From Elysia chlorotica (lineage: Eukaryota > Mollusca > Gastropoda > Plakobranchidae), in NCBI GenBank assembly GCA_003991915.1, contig RQTK01000800.1, positions 4,422-68,421 on the forward strand: DNA of 64,000 nucleotides. The letters are read 5' to 3'. Both the position numbers and the translations under genes were made by a program. Below, piece by piece: positions 24,467 to 39,800 of this stretch. Numbering within the stretch: the stretch's first letter is position 1; each line of letters starts with the position of its first letter. The notes under the pieces are model-generated. The model was not told the DNA's origin. It saw nothing but the letters and a program-made list of their open reading frames with translations, and did no database searches.

Positions 24467-27400
24467 CTAGCCAAAGGTCTGATCCATCAGATCCGCGATC
24501 TCTTGCTTGTGAAGTTCTCCAATGCCGACTGCTGGAGCTCCAAGCACTTCTCGCCCTGCATACTTCAACTTTGGGCCATAGGCGAAAAAAAAAATAAAAG
24601 GAAGACCTTGAAGTATTTTCCAAAACCTCTTGAATTATAATCATAATAAAAAACAACAAGCAAATACAGGCTTACTTGTGTTTTCACTTTCACTTTATCA
24701 TCAAATATTTACAGTTTGTAACCAGAAAGAAATATTTCTTATAACCCACAGTTCAGGCTTCAAGTAACACTATTGCACCGTTTTGAATTTCAGTAGCAGT
24801 TTGATTAAGTCACCTAAAAGAATTGATCTACTGTCATGTGTATGCACTATGTACACATTTATAACATAGATGTCCTAAGAGAAACTTTAGTAAAAGGAAA
24901 TTTCATGTACCGTAATCAAAGACCTTTTGGGTGTTGCTAATATGAAAATTAAATTCTCCCACTTCTTTAATCTTTTCCCCACCTTTTCTTTTTCAACTGA
25001 CATGCCCATTTTCCCCCCTTTCCACTATTTCTTTCTCTCTTCACCTCCTCCTTCTTCCCATCACACAGTATATATATATATATATATGTATATTGTGATC
25101 CAGTTATACTTGAAGTATGCCCATCCTTGTCAGGTCCATAGAGCGGAAAGATCTATAAATATAGAAACAACAACCCTGGACATACTCACATTACAGCCAA
25201 CCAGATTTTTGAAGCGCGGATTGACAAAACTCCAAGCCCCCATGTTCCTGTGCTCCTCTTGACTCCAGATGAACTGCTGAACTTTGGGATACTGCTTGGT
25301 CACTTCCTGCAGCTCTGCAGTTGGGAATGGACACAGGCTCTGGAAGACGAGACCAAAGTACCGCAAGCTTACTCAACTGGTCAATCGATACTTTCCATGC
25401 ACTGACTGACATTGTAAGCACTCTGACTAGTCCGAGCCTAGAGAAGTCTATAGAAGAAAAGTTTATTCTTATCATTGTTTGTTACTTGACTTCCAATCCA
25501 ATATGTGTAGAAAAACAAATTAAAGTGACGTCTTTGGGGGGGTCTACACAAAGAGATACCACACTCATTTATTTCTGTCCAATTACCAAACAGATAAACA
25601 TATACTTCAAAGCAGATGAAGACAGAATTGTCATAGAAATGCGTGCAAATGCTTCATATCTTTTACAACTTAATTAAAGGGACAACTTTAGGTCCATCTA
25701 ACTCTTCACAAAGTGAAAAAGCAAAATATGTCATTTTAGGAATAAAGCTCAAGTCTGCATAGTAAATGTGAAACAGATTCAAAGTGTCATCACCTGTAAT
25801 CTGACTTAACTGAGGCAATAAAAAGATCAAATTTATTTATTTTTAAATGTAAAAGCAGAATTAAAGAATTAAAGAAGTCCATGAAATCATGAAACCTTTT
25901 CACTGTATACTGTTTTAATGACTATGAGAAAAAAAAAGAAAAAAGTGTTTGTAAGTCACCTCCAGTCTTATAATGGCCACGTGTTTGGCCCCTCGCTTCT
26001 GTCTCTCGTCGACCAGCCCATAGTAATGCTTGCCCGAGCAGAAGACGAGATGCGTGACCTCAGCAGGAGTCCCAATCGCCGCGCTGTCGGCAAGAACCGG
26101 GAGGAAGTGAGTACCTGGCGCCATGTCTGCCAGAGTGGACGCTGCTGCTGGCAGACGCAGGAGAGTTTTTGGCCCGGCCACGATCAGCGGCTTCCGGAAA
26201 TTTCTCACCATCTGGCGCAGTGTCAGGATTTGTGGTACAGAGAATCGAGAAGTAAGCCATTTAATGAGTGTGCTTGTACACAAAATTCTGATTCCCGCGT
26301 GTATTTTTTTTATCTGTTTACACCACTCTACTCATCCAATTTGCATGTGTATATCACAAAAACACACAAGGCTCCAGAGCATTCAGACCATGTAGTTTTT
26401 CTGTTTTGATTTCGCCATGTACCAAACCAGTTTTCACGCCATTCTGATTTGTGTCTGTACTTTTGTTGAGTATTTCTCACTCTGATTTTCGAGTGCACGA
26501 AGCAAGGCCTACAGCTTGAATAATGCTCGATGCAAATTTTCAAATGCGTATTACGAAAAAAAAAAAAAATTCTTAGATTAAAATGGGCTTTAAAAAAAAG
26601 TCCATTCTAACCTCTATTAATGTTGTTCATTATATAAATAGTTAAACCTCACTCTGATTTTCGAGTGCACGAAGCAAGGCCTACAGCTTGAATAATGCTC
26701 GATGCAAATTTTCAAATGCGTATTACGAAAAAAAAAAAATTCTTAGATTAAAATGGGCTTTAAAAAAAGTCCATTCTAACCTCTATTAATGTTGTTCATT
26801 ATATAAATAGTTAAAAACATTTGTTTTCAATAAATCTCCTTGAGTCTGATTGCAGCTTATACATTAAAAAACTCTTAGCTACACTTAGATCAAAAGTTGT
26901 GAGCACCGCTAAATCTAGAGAAAATATTAAAGAAAAACTAGAATATACCTTAGCATACTTATTATAAACTAAATTAGCTTAATCTTAAATGATTACACAA
27001 TCCAAAGGCTCAGATCTAATGTAGCCAAAGCAGCAGTTTGTGTAGTGTGTAGTGTTTCGCTTCAACATTTTTATCTATAATGTGAAATGTTCAGTAGTTT
27101 CGAGATTTTACTCTCCATCTGGTCTTGCCCACAAATGCAAATGCAAAAACTTGTAATCCTTGTACACCAAAGTAAACATTTACAGAGACATTTCAAGTGA
27201 AAAAAAAAATGATGCATCTTTTAAACAATCTCTTTAAAAATACATCATTTCATTACTTTCAGACTGACCTGTCGTCTGAGTAAGTGGAAGTACTGTGCCG
27301 CTGTTGTAGGGTTCACAACCTGAAAACTGACGTTGTCTCCATCCACTTTATCCTCTTTGCTGTCACATTGCTGGGGCATTTAGGATAAATGAAATCAAAA

Positions 27401-30400
27401 TGGAAATTATAAGTCAGGGATTTTTTAGCATGAGTAATTCAGTAACACAAGCACGTATGTCAAACCTTTGAATTGTTAGCATTTTTTAAATAAATAAAAA
27501 ATTAATATCATTACCTACTCAACCAAGTTTACAAAGATGGCAAGAAGCATATAGCAGATTGAATGGTTCAGTTTTATAGTTATTATTTTCCATGGAGAAC
27601 CCCATACCTGCAAAAACCTCTCTATTCTACAGGAGGAATGCTCTGGGCCTGCTCCGTCCATCCCATTGGGTAAGACCATCACCAACCCGGACTGCAGCAG
27701 CCATTTCACTGAAGCACAAAGATAAATAAGCAAAAACTAAGAGAGAAACAAAGGGAATCATTTATGTTGACTTAAGATTAAAAGAGCACAGTTCAAACAT
27801 AAAACTATTTTTTTGAATGGAAATCATCAAGTTATTTCAGGAATCTAAGATCTTCATTTACTTAATCCTTTCTTAAGTGTTTATTCCTATGTATCACAGC
27901 CTTATTTTTTTTCAAACTAGTACACACTTACCCTGTCAATCTAGGAGGTTAGTCTGTACCTATCCTCCATCAAGTTTTATGACAGGGCAGTAGCAGTTGT
28001 AGTTGAGTTGGTTTAACATCCAACGTCAGCACTATATAGAACATATTGTTGACGGACCTCAAGACTGACGTCTGACAATTTTATGTGCTGCCACTTACAA
28101 CACAGGACAGGGATACCATGACTCAGCTGGTGACATTAAACTGATACCGACCCAATCAGAATGGGGCAAAATCGCCAGGCCTCGAACCAAGGACCTCCTG
28201 CGTCGGAAGCCGGTGTTCTACCCAAGGGCTACCGTGCCCCCATTGTGAACTTATCCAATATATATATTCCCTGTTTTATTTAATTTAATATAAAATTTCA
28301 CCAATAAATGTCTGATTTTTAAAGTTAAAATGACGTATGATATAAGTCCTGCTGGGCAAGTGGCGTATTTTAGACTTTTTATCATGGAAAGGTTGTACAC
28401 TCACACTCTCCAGACGTGACGTAAGTGTCGACGATGGGTTGAGCGGCATTGAAGAAGTCCCCAAACTGAGCCTCCCAGATCACCAGAGTGTTGGGCTTGT
28501 CGATGCTGAAACCGTACTCGAAACCCAGCACGCCTTCCTCAGTGAGAGCGCTGTTGGCCACCTGACATGGAAGGGTTTTTTTTAATTGTTTTTATCTTCT
28601 CAATGACAAGTGAAACCCAATCTTGAGATATAAAAATCTGATAAATTCAAAGTCGAAACCCTTTTGGAATTAATTTCAAAGATGAATGTAAAGTTTCTAC
28701 CTTTCCACAAAATCTTAACATAAATGAAATAACCACAAGACATATATTTTCACGGTCCACTTCTTTTTAGTGGCAATAACTCTAAAAACTGGTTATTGAA
28801 TTTTTTCCTTTTATTAAATCTGTTAATGCTCAATACTTTAGGTGAACATTTTCTTTTATGAAGAATACTATTTAACTAACTCTGTAAAAAAATTGGAACC
28901 TTAACATGTATTAAAAGTATAGTCGGCAGCAATTTGAGCTGGAAACATTTAAGAAAAAGTAAGTCTCAAAACTACAATGTTAGTTGAACACTTTTCACAA
29001 ATGAGAAAGGTTGTTTTAAAGCTGCACGATAAATCAATCACCATTAATGTCTTAAAGCTCAAAACTATCATCCTTTCTAGAAAACTGTTATCAATGAACT
29101 TGAAACCCATTTAAGCAATCTAGAGAGGTTAATTAATATCAAGGAAAAGGGCTACCTTTCACTTCAAAAGTAGGCTCAACTATTAACTCATTCAAGTCGC
29201 ACCCTATTATGCACCGAGAATTACCAGAATCGCAACAAACTTGACCCCAATTTTGATATCGCTTAGTAACGGTAAAAAAAAGGCAATAAAAGACAAATAT
29301 GGCAAGATTGTGGTCAAAGGGAACTAATAACACTTCAAGAAAAGCCTTTTCCTTTAGAAAAAATGCATAGTGTCCCTTTACAATATCGCTTAGGATAAAG
29401 AGAAAGTAAACAATCACATCGCAACTATACTTGACATGAGTTATGATGTGACCGAATTTTCACAGTATGGCATACAACCAAAGGCACCGTGAAAGGGATT
29501 GGAACCCCATCCATATAGTAAGCTATGACCCCATCACATAACTATTCCTGAAAAATGTCAATATGAAAAAAAGTCAGGAGAGAGAAAATACAGGGGAATC
29601 CGGGCCCGATGCAGATGAATCTGTAACAATTCTACAAGGAAGAGACTCGTGAGTGAGAAATTATGTTTTATATAATCTCCCTCCTGCTCTTCCTCCTTCC
29701 TTTTGACTGAGCATAAACAGGCAAAACCCTATTCAATACAGGGGAAGAAAAAAAGGAAAGATCTAAGGAATATACTATTTGAGGACCTATAAAACCTAAA
29801 ATGGAGGGACCAACGATTTTAAAGAGTGAGGTGGAAGAGGCAATAAGATTAGCAAAAAGCAAGGCATGGTAAAACATATGACACACCAATCCTGAATCGG
29901 GAGGTCACAATGACAAAACTCACTTTGGTTGTAAACTGAAAAAATGTTTCTGAGCAGCTAACAATATTATGACATGATAATTCTAGGAGAAAACGTTTAA
30001 ACGACAGTAAGATCAAACACAAGACTCACCTCTAAAAATGCACCCTGCTTCTCTGAGATGTTGTTAAGAGGAATGTATATGTGGTCAGTCTCTTGGTCCA
30101 CTAGCATGCAGTGCCGATGGCTGAAGGTTCCGCGCCCTACATCTTGACCACTAATGCGAACATGAAAACCTGAGAAAGGATTGGGTTAAACTAGTCAATA
30201 GAACCTACACCTTGGTAAACATCTTAATTCATCTAAGTCACATTGTCTTCATGTAAGTGCTGATGAATAACATTTTGATAATCATAAAATGAAGACCAAA
30301 CATTCACTTGTGAATATGTTTATTTTGTTTTATTGTCTTGTTTATCCTATGTTAAAAATTGATTAAAAAATTTTGGGGACAATCTTATTGGTATAAGCGA

Positions 30401-33400
30401 ACAAGAAAAACTATGGGTTTGGATCACAGCTGATTTTCTGCGACAGTTCTGATAAACTTGGTGTCTTTATACCCAATGTTGAGGCTGAAGAAGCTTGATC
30501 TGTACCCCTTCACCGAATTATTCCTGACTCATCTAAATCATGTCTAAATAAAGACGTACACCTTCAACCACTTGCTGCAGTTCCACTATTGATGCTACCT
30601 GACCATGTTAAATATGAGTTAAAATAAAATGTTTTTGGAAGACGAAGAGTTAAATTCATCAATTTGAGCCCTCTAGGAATGCAAAGTTTCATAACATTTT
30701 GTTAAACCAGTTCACTGTAAAATGATGAACTGTTGACAATAATAATCCATATGTTTGTGGAAAGATAATAATCTTTTGAGGAAAAATGATGAACTGTTGA
30801 CAATAATAATCCATATATTTGTGGAAAGATAATAATCTTTTGAGGGAAAAAAAACAAAACAAAGAGAGAATGAGTGTCACCTTGACAAAGCAGGGAGCCC
30901 ATGGCCAGTGCCTCGGCTGTTGCCCAGTCTATATCTTTTCCCTCTGTGAGACTCTTCAGTCTTTTGTCTACATGGCCCCGTTGTAGGGTTGGATGAATTT
31001 TCTAGACATTTTGAAAACAGAAAAATTGGTGAATATCATTGCTTTCATAAACACATTTCAAGTATGAAGGCAGCAAACAAAATCAAAATGCAGCCTGAAC
31101 AGCATGAGCTTATAAGGTTTAGAAAAATATTTTTACTGTGATGGGGGATAAGGTAGCTTCAGCTTCACAGGTTCTGTACCCTTGCTGGTCTAGTCATTGC
31201 CAGTATAGCGTGACACACTAAGTTGTGAGTATCCTGCTTTGAGTTCAATTGCTTAGAGACCTAATAGCAGTTAATACAGTAAATTTTTTTTTTCATCAAA
31301 GTGTACTGGATGAAAATTACATAAAACTCACTAAATATTATTAAAACTATTTTGAGAAGGATGGTAGAATTCAAAGAAAGAAGCTTATTCTCAAATGCTG
31401 CTTCACAAATTTAAATTCTTTCTTTGCTTGAAAAATTGCATTAGAATAAAAATGTACGCATGTTTAGAAAAGGAGGAGTATTATTTAGCCAATAATAAAG
31501 TGATAGAAAAAAATGCCTGATGCACCAAAGCAAGTTTGAAACAAAAATGTAAGTAATGGTAAAGAGGATAAAGGAAACATACATTGGTCTAAGTTAACAT
31601 TAACACAACAGTATTCTATTCTAGAATACTTTTAGCTATATGCTTATATTTTAGTGTAACTTTTGCCTTACAATTGCCAGTGCGCTGCTTAATTCTATTT
31701 CAATTTGAGACTGTAAAAAGAATTGATTGACATGAACAACATTTTTTTCCGTAATATTTTAAAATCTATAAACTTTTGATGAAATATTCAAAATGTGACA
31801 GAAACAATCAAAACAAACTCATGTCTCTTATGATCTTATAAACAAACAATTTGCCTGAAACTAAAGAAAGTGAATTTTATTGTATTGTATATATAATAAT
31901 ATAATTATATTATATATTGTTTGTATATTAATATAAATATAATGCACTTGACAGAAATCTGCTCTCAAAGTTTGAATGTGTATGGCTCTCACCATATCGT
32001 CTGGCACTGTGACTGACCGAGCCCCGATAAACTTGAGTGCATCGACGGCCACTCCGCTGTCCCAGCGAGTGATGCTGTCCCCAGCTTGGACCAGGGGAGA
32101 CCACTGACATTGAAGGTGGAATGGCTGGTATTGAAAATGATCGAAAAAAAAATTGATCATTTATAGACGCTGGAGAGCGTACTCTTATCATATTAAATGC
32201 TTTTATTGTTGTATAGGATCCCCCCTGGGCAACCCTTAAAGATGTTAAACCATATACACACTGCACACAAGAGAATAATTCATGCAATAATCATAGAAGG
32301 TAAAACATTTAAAGCTACATAGTTATGTATCTCTAAGAAGTGTCACATTTGAAATTGATAAACAAATGTCAGAAGAAATTAAAAAATATAGTATGTGTTG
32401 ATTGCTTGCTGCATCTATACCTCTGAATGCCCTTTACCTATGATGAAGGCAATGTCTATCATTAAAACATAGCAAATGACAGACATGTTTACTCTAGATT
32501 ATCCGCTAATGAAACTAAAAGGAAAAGTTATGATAAACCTGAATCACTCCGATCCCTTTCTATTATTTTGAATTATGACAAACAAAGATTAAATGTAACC
32601 ACTATCCTTTATATCCTAAAAGAGAAAACTTGAAAAATAAAAATCACCTTATTTTCATAGGATGAAGCTTTTTCAAGATTTTCAACCAGATAATCGTTAA
32701 ACCCTTTCAGTGCTTGCGTGAGATCTTTTTCGTCACAAAAACCTGAAGACTTGATTTCAGAAGAGAAACAATTATTTCTTCAACATATAATCACACAATA
32801 ACAAAACAATGAAATAATAGTATAAAAAACTGTAATTGTTTAGGTAATTTTATACAATACTCATGATTAGACATTATAAATATCCCTTCCCCAAGGTACA
32901 AAGAATGACAATCTCATTTTTTGTTTAACTACGCAATTCTAATTCTCAGTTTATCTTGAACCTTGAGAAGATGCCTAGTCTAATCCTTATGCTTTAACGG
33001 ATTCTTTACGGGCCGCCTGTGCCAACCCAGCAGAGAAATGGTAGCTGAGGCTCTTGAGTCACATGTTACTTCCAATTCCCGTCCAACCTTCATCAAGAAG
33101 ACACTAACCACGACTTGTTGAGCGTAGAGGTCTGGTATGCTCTGTCTGCTTTTTATCGCGTTGTACATGATGGGTTGAGTGAATGCAGGCTCATCAATCT
33201 CATTATGGCCCCAACGTCTGAAGCACACAAGGTCGATGACTACGTCTCTTTGAAACTTGTTCCTGTACTCCATCGCAAGGGCTGTGGCTCTCTGGACATC
33301 CTGATATGTTGACACAAACACAGCCATGTCATTGGTCAGTTTTAAGCAGACGTGATACAAGCTTATAAAATATTAGGGGCATATTATAGTAAACCTAAAT

Positions 33401-36400
33401 TTGTAAAATGTGAGGCAAACAGTGTGATTCTGCCACCAGTCGCTGACAAAAGTTTTGAGCCAGAGTCCTCTAAAGATAGAAAAGCTACTGCATATTGAGC
33501 TTCCTCATCTCCAAATAAAAATAAATAACTCTAAAGCTGGAAATGATAGAGTTACAATTTTTTCAAACTCTTAAAGTGCATTTGAAGCTTCTAACATACT
33601 ATACAAATAAAAAAAGTCCCAAACTCCGACCTGTCTCTTATTCACTCTGGTTACTTAAAAAATGTTGATGAACCTTCTCTAAATTGTCTAGATAACTTGA
33701 TCAAAGTAAAAAGAAAATAGCCAGTGAAAATTGAGTACTACTCAACTAAAAGAAAATGAACATCATCTATTAGCATTTTGTTAGGTTTCCTCTTTCACCT
33801 AAGTAGTGGACTAGTATACAAATGTGCTTTGTCAGCAAATACTTACATCACTCTTTGCACCCCCATGTTTTACAAATATCAGACTTTCACATTTTTATGA
33901 CTAAATACCCCCCCCCCAAAAAAAAAAACAACAAAAACAACAACAACAAAACAACAAAAACAACAACAACAAAACAACAAAAACAACAACAACAACAACA
34001 AAACATCGCTAAATAAAAGGCACACATGGAACAGGCCTGAATGCTGCGACGTGAAGAGGTTGAGCTTACTTGTGGACAATCAGCGTTTACATGAATGACT
34101 GGGTAACCATTCATCTTGGCAATGTCACTGCAATACGGCGAGGACCTGAGGACACACGGTAAATTTCTCTTGAATTGGCAACAACACTGAGAAGATCAGT
34201 TCACCAGGTGAACATCACTGCCACATCCTCATGGTTTATAGCCAGTCACCCGTCTCAGTGCCAGATGTGGGGCTCGTGTTTTGGTTCACTGCACAAACAC
34301 CAGAGGGATTCATTCATTTTGCAATGGAGATAATGGCAAGAAACTTTCTTCCTTGAAAAGCACTTTAACAGTTTGTTTACTCCACAGACTGACTTCCAAA
34401 TATTCTATCTGCTAGGACTCTACTGTCCATTTTTGTTTTGTTTATTAAAACAAATATTACAAAAGATTACATTGGTGAAAGATTGGCTAGAGCACACCGT
34501 GCATTCCTACCTGCCTCGCTCCGCCTCTGTCGTGAAACCAACTTGGTTGTTCACTATGACATGGACGCTTCCGCCAGTGGTGAAGTGGGGAGTGTCAGCG
34601 AAGCAGAACGTCTCAGCGACGACACCCTGCGGCACAACGCAACGAGTCTGTCGTCAACTCCACAACATTTTATAGATGTTTTAATTTAGAAACATTGACT
34701 CTATCTGCAAGAATTAGAGATCAAATTGGAACAAAAAAAAAAAACCCAACAAAGTTAGTTAACAGATAAATTCATTAACAATGCTGTGCATAAAGATTTA
34801 GTTCGTTCGTCTTGTCCATGTCAAGGTGAGCACATATCATGCTTTATTGAGTGATTGGTGTATTAATAGAAAAGTAATGAATTCATGACGCCGACAATGG
34901 ATGGACAATGTGCAAAGTGTTTTTCTGAGAAATAAAAACACATAATTTTTTATCCACATACTGGTTCGATCAGTGTTAGAATGACTGGCCAAGTCCCCGG
35001 TATCCCGCTCTGGGGCTCTGTCACCATAAGGGATCCCTCTCAAGAGCCTGGTGTCAAACTGGAAGAGAGATTCTAATCACATCCTGCCTTACCTGTCCTG
35101 TAAAGCTGGCATCCCCGTGGACCTGCAGGCAGAGAACTTTATCCCCGGGTTTCCCATCTGTGCTAGTGCTGTAATGGCCCGACTGTAATGTTTGCATCTT
35201 CGACCTGGCTTTCCCTGCTGCCACTGGGTTGTTGGCCTGTGTAGACAAAAATACCTCAGTCATTGCAATATCTTCCATTCAATAAGTCTGAAAACGAAAT
35301 CATTTGTAAATTTCACTTTGAGTTGTCGTGGCATTACCACTAGAATTAAATCTACAACAACTTGGAAACATTTGGATTCAAAGCCACTACACTCTAAGCT
35401 CAACTTTCATAGATATCGTTTACTGTTCCCTCTTTTTAGTGCTTTCATCTGAGACGTTGAAATTGAAGCTGAATAAGGACACTTTTAAGAAAAAAAACCT
35501 TTTGTTTGTCAGTAGTTCCCCATTATAGAGTACACATGGAAGAAAGCTTGCATACTGTGAAGAAATAAGCTGCCTAAATATTTTCCTTTCAGCTATGTTG
35601 ATGCATACAAAATATACTTATTTTAGCATTTAATAAAAAATGGCTCATAAGTATTCTGTTTTCCCATTACTGCTAATTCTAATAATATGACATAAGTATT
35701 CTGTCTTCCCATTACTGCTAATTCTTAAACCAACTAGAGCTCCAAACTTCAACATTATTATGTCTTGGAATCCAAAACTTCTGTTAATAGCAATCATTGT
35801 GTTGCTAAAAAGGAAAATTAATGATTTTGAGCAATTCAACCTCCTGAGTAGACATAAAACTACTTACTTGATTGATTCAAACACCATGGACAATTTATGT
35901 GCAGACCTGACACTCCTCGAATATGAACAGAGGAATCTGACCCCCCCCCCCGCACAGAATCACAGACACGTTACACATGTATATGTAGCTAAATGCCAAT
36001 TAAGAATCTTAATTGAAGCAAACAAGCTGTGTCCCATCCCAATTCTGTTCTTAGAAGTACAAGGAATCGTTAAAAACAAAGTTTTATGAGGGGTACAATT
36101 CCATTTCTAGGGCGGAGATTCCATTCATTCTGGGATTAGTAATAATAATACATGTATGTGTATGATATTGCAGTTGAAGTAGTAGTAGTAGATGTGGTAC
36201 AGTGGTCTACGTGTAAGAACTCTCCGCTTACGAACCCACTCCGTCTTCAAATGAAGTGGGGGAAGATACTTAGAGAGATGGAACCTTATTTGTGGAAAGA
36301 GAGAAGGAGAGAAAGAGAGAGAAAGAGAAAAAGGGAGAGAAAGAAAGAGATAATAATAAAAATCTTGGAACAACTTGCGACTAATGGGACCATTGAAGGG

Positions 36401-36806
36401 AAGTGCAGCACGGGAGAACAGCAAGAAATGACCATGGACAGACTAGTAAAATGGCTTAATTTAGGAACAGTTACGGGGGCATTGAAAGCAATGCGGATCA
36501 GAAAGTATGACGACCATGATAGCCAAAGCTACAAAGCACAGCACTTGATGGATGCAGTAATAAATTTTGCAAATATTTCAGCAATTACTACCAAACAAAG
36601 AGAACATTGTTTTAAAATGAACTTGAGGTATCTAGTTAGTTAGATAAACAAACAGAGAAAGAGGAAAGAGGAGAGAGGAGAGGGAACTTAAATTTGTGGA
36701 GAGAGAGAAACAGAAAGAAGAAAAAAAAATTTGAATTTAAATTTAGGGTGATATAGGGATAGGGAGAAAGGGAGTGAGAGAGATGAGAGAAGAAGGAAAA
36801 GAAGAA

Positions 36807-36841
<35 letters not shown>

Positions 36842-39800
36842 AGGGATATATAATAATAATGATAAAAAAAATCTTGGAACAACTTGACGACCATGATAGT
36901 CAAAGCTACAAAGCACAGCACTTGATTGATGTAATAATAAAATTTTGCAAATATTTGAGCAATTACTACCGAACAAAGAGAACATTTTACTTTGGAGAAA
37001 GCCCATTGTTTTAAAATGAACTTGAGGTATCTAGTTAGATAAACAAACCTCTAAATGGGAAGGGTTAGGAATGAGTGACACGTGCACAACTTTATCATCG
37101 AAAGTGAGATCCACAGATGTATCTGAAAATAACCCAAAACAACTCATTTATTATAAAGTATGAAAACATGTATATCATATCTAGCATTTTGATGCAATGT
37201 AAAGAAGTGGAAAGACCCAGAAAGAGCTCAAAATATCTTTTCCAATTCTCTACTTTTTGCCTTCATTTGAAAAATTATTTTTACCACCTACTAAGATTGT
37301 AGAGAAATAAAACAAGACGGAAGCAATTAAATATATCTCTTTTAGGTACAAAAAACATAAATGTATTTATCTTTAAAAATTATTATTGGAGGATGTTTAA
37401 GATAATATTTTTATAATTAATTTCTTAAGTCTCATGATCTCTGTACTTCTACTTTCTAAAAATGCCACTATTATTTCATCTTACATATATCTTGAATCAT
37501 CTTACGAATATCTAGAAGCAAATACTGTAACTAAAAGTAAGATTTGACAGGTAAATCTGCTCACACAGATGTAAGGCCAGAACCAGACTGATGCTGGTGG
37601 CTGGGGTGGGACTGTGGCTGGACTGAGGGTTCTTTCTGAAACTCTCTTGTATTTATTTGCGCTGTGAGACCAAGGCTAAAGAAATACAAGAGGAATTCAT
37701 CAGAAGCCACAGCCCCACCCCAGCAACCAGAGGCAGTCTGGTTCTGGCCTAACAGTTAACAGTGACATTAGACAGATAAATCTGTGTACACAGATGTGAC
37801 AATTGAAAGTGGAATTTGGCAGGTAAATCTGTTTCCATAGATGTGACAGCTAGGGCCTAACAGTAAACAGGTAAATCTGGGTACACAGATGTGGCAGTTA
37901 ACAGTGACATTAGACAGGTAAATATGTGTACACAGATGTGGCAGTTGACAGTGGCATTAGACAGGTAAATCTGCTTACACAGGTGTGACAGAACATCTCC
38001 TGTTCCCTGTGCCCCAGGTGGCAGCTCCGACATACCTTTCATCTGCAACAACAGAGAAAACTACTTTTTAAACTACATAGGCCATAAGGTTTGTGCAAAT
38101 ATATACACACCTTCACATTTTCAACCCTCATACCACAGTTAATTAAATAATGAGAGAGAACATTTAAAAAAGCACAACAGAGCACTTTAGCTTGAACAGG
38201 TCTGTAAACTACAATTTAACTTCACTGAACCTTGATTCTACATTCTTCGGGCAACAAATTTTTCATTTAACAGACCAAAAAAACAAAACAACCCCCCCCC
38301 CCCCCCCCCCCCCCCAAGTAACTTCTGATCTCCCAGTATTTTTAGGCTCTTGAGTTTCATGATAGATTTTTAACTTCATGTGGAATGTTTTTTTCTTGAT
38401 CTGTATGTGATTATATCAATTTTATTTCATGTTGCTTCAGCTGTTGTCCTATCATTTATCCTTGGCTTTCCAAAAGTTGTGAAGAATGTACATCTAGTTC
38501 TAGGTCTAATCTAAATCCAGACTAGCAAGACCTAGGTCTAGATATAGATTTGTTTAGGTTTCCATTTAAACATTTCCACCCAACTGATAACATTTCCTAA
38601 AAATTTAGCTATTCTCCTCCACAAAAAAGTATAGGCCTACATTGAGGTATTTCTGGTCAGTAGATTTCATACTATAACACAAAGTAAACAGTAGGCTAAC
38701 GCTTTTCAGTTGGTATAGCCAAATTTTAACTCACAATTTGAATGCAGTTAATAATTATTAGTCAGCAGTCGAGTGGTTAAGATGAAGAACATCTACCCAC
38801 AGTATTGAGGAGCCAAGCCAGAGTAGCAAGCAAGAATAATGGAAACCTCATAATTCAAATTGCTTGGGATTTGATCAAAACTTTGAATTAAGAGGATGCG
38901 TAGCACAGAAGGGAACATACCTGAACCACAAAAGTGTTAAAATTAGTAGACATTTATCTACCTGATTTGAAAAACTGTGTTTGTGATAGTTTTCTGATGT
39001 TTTCTTTCTAGAGTAACATTTTCCTAACCCTTTTTCTATTAAAGGCATGTCTTGGGCAGCAATAAGCATTGAATTCTGCTTGACAGATACGGTAGTCTTT
39101 CAGTAATGAGAGGTGTGAGCTTGAATTAAGAGAATCAAAGAAGAAAAACTTCGAATTATGAGTCTCTTTTCAATGGAGCCAAAGAGAGAAAAATAACCTA
39201 TTCTCTTGCAATATTCGGTTTATGAGAAATTCAAATCATCTTTGTTCGGTGAGGTTTCACCTGTACTATTTGTCAAACATAATACCTTACGGAACATACA
39301 ACTGTACTCTTTGTCAAACATAGTACCTTACGGAACATGATGACTGGTGGGAAATTGAGCAGACATGTCATGAAGTTAAGGCGGCCTCTGTGAGGCATAC
39401 ACATCACTACATTTTCTACTCCATCTGTAAGAAAGGAAAAAAAAAAGGATTCATACACATAGTTTCAAAATTTCTGAAGTACTGGAAATAAAAAAGTCAA
39501 TGTCTAAAAAAAAAATTAAGCAACCTAAAACTATAATAAGTGAAGGGCTTACAGTCACCCTAAATACCGAATGAACGCAAGTTTCTTACGTTGAGCACTT
39601 CGCCTGAAAACCTCCTCAAAGCAAGCCATCATACTCTCTCCTCCTTCACCACCATACCGCTTCACAGTTGCAAACTTGGTAGAGATAAAATGGTCAAATG
39701 CCTGGGCATGGAGAGTAAAAGAAACAACAACATAAATAGCTACCTAATTACAATAAAGCAAACAAAGCAATAAAACATTGTTTTGCAGTGTGAGAATGCT

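Noticed and set aside
31861..32287. Alternative frames over DHKTD1 exon 14
   Set aside because: Only the frame reading [16 protein letters not shown] matches the family and joins its neighbours in phase.
36152..36643. A 163-codon gene on the + strand
   Set aside because: The frame runs through GA-rich low-complexity sequence and a LINE C-terminal remnant, and sits antisense in a DHKTD1 intron.
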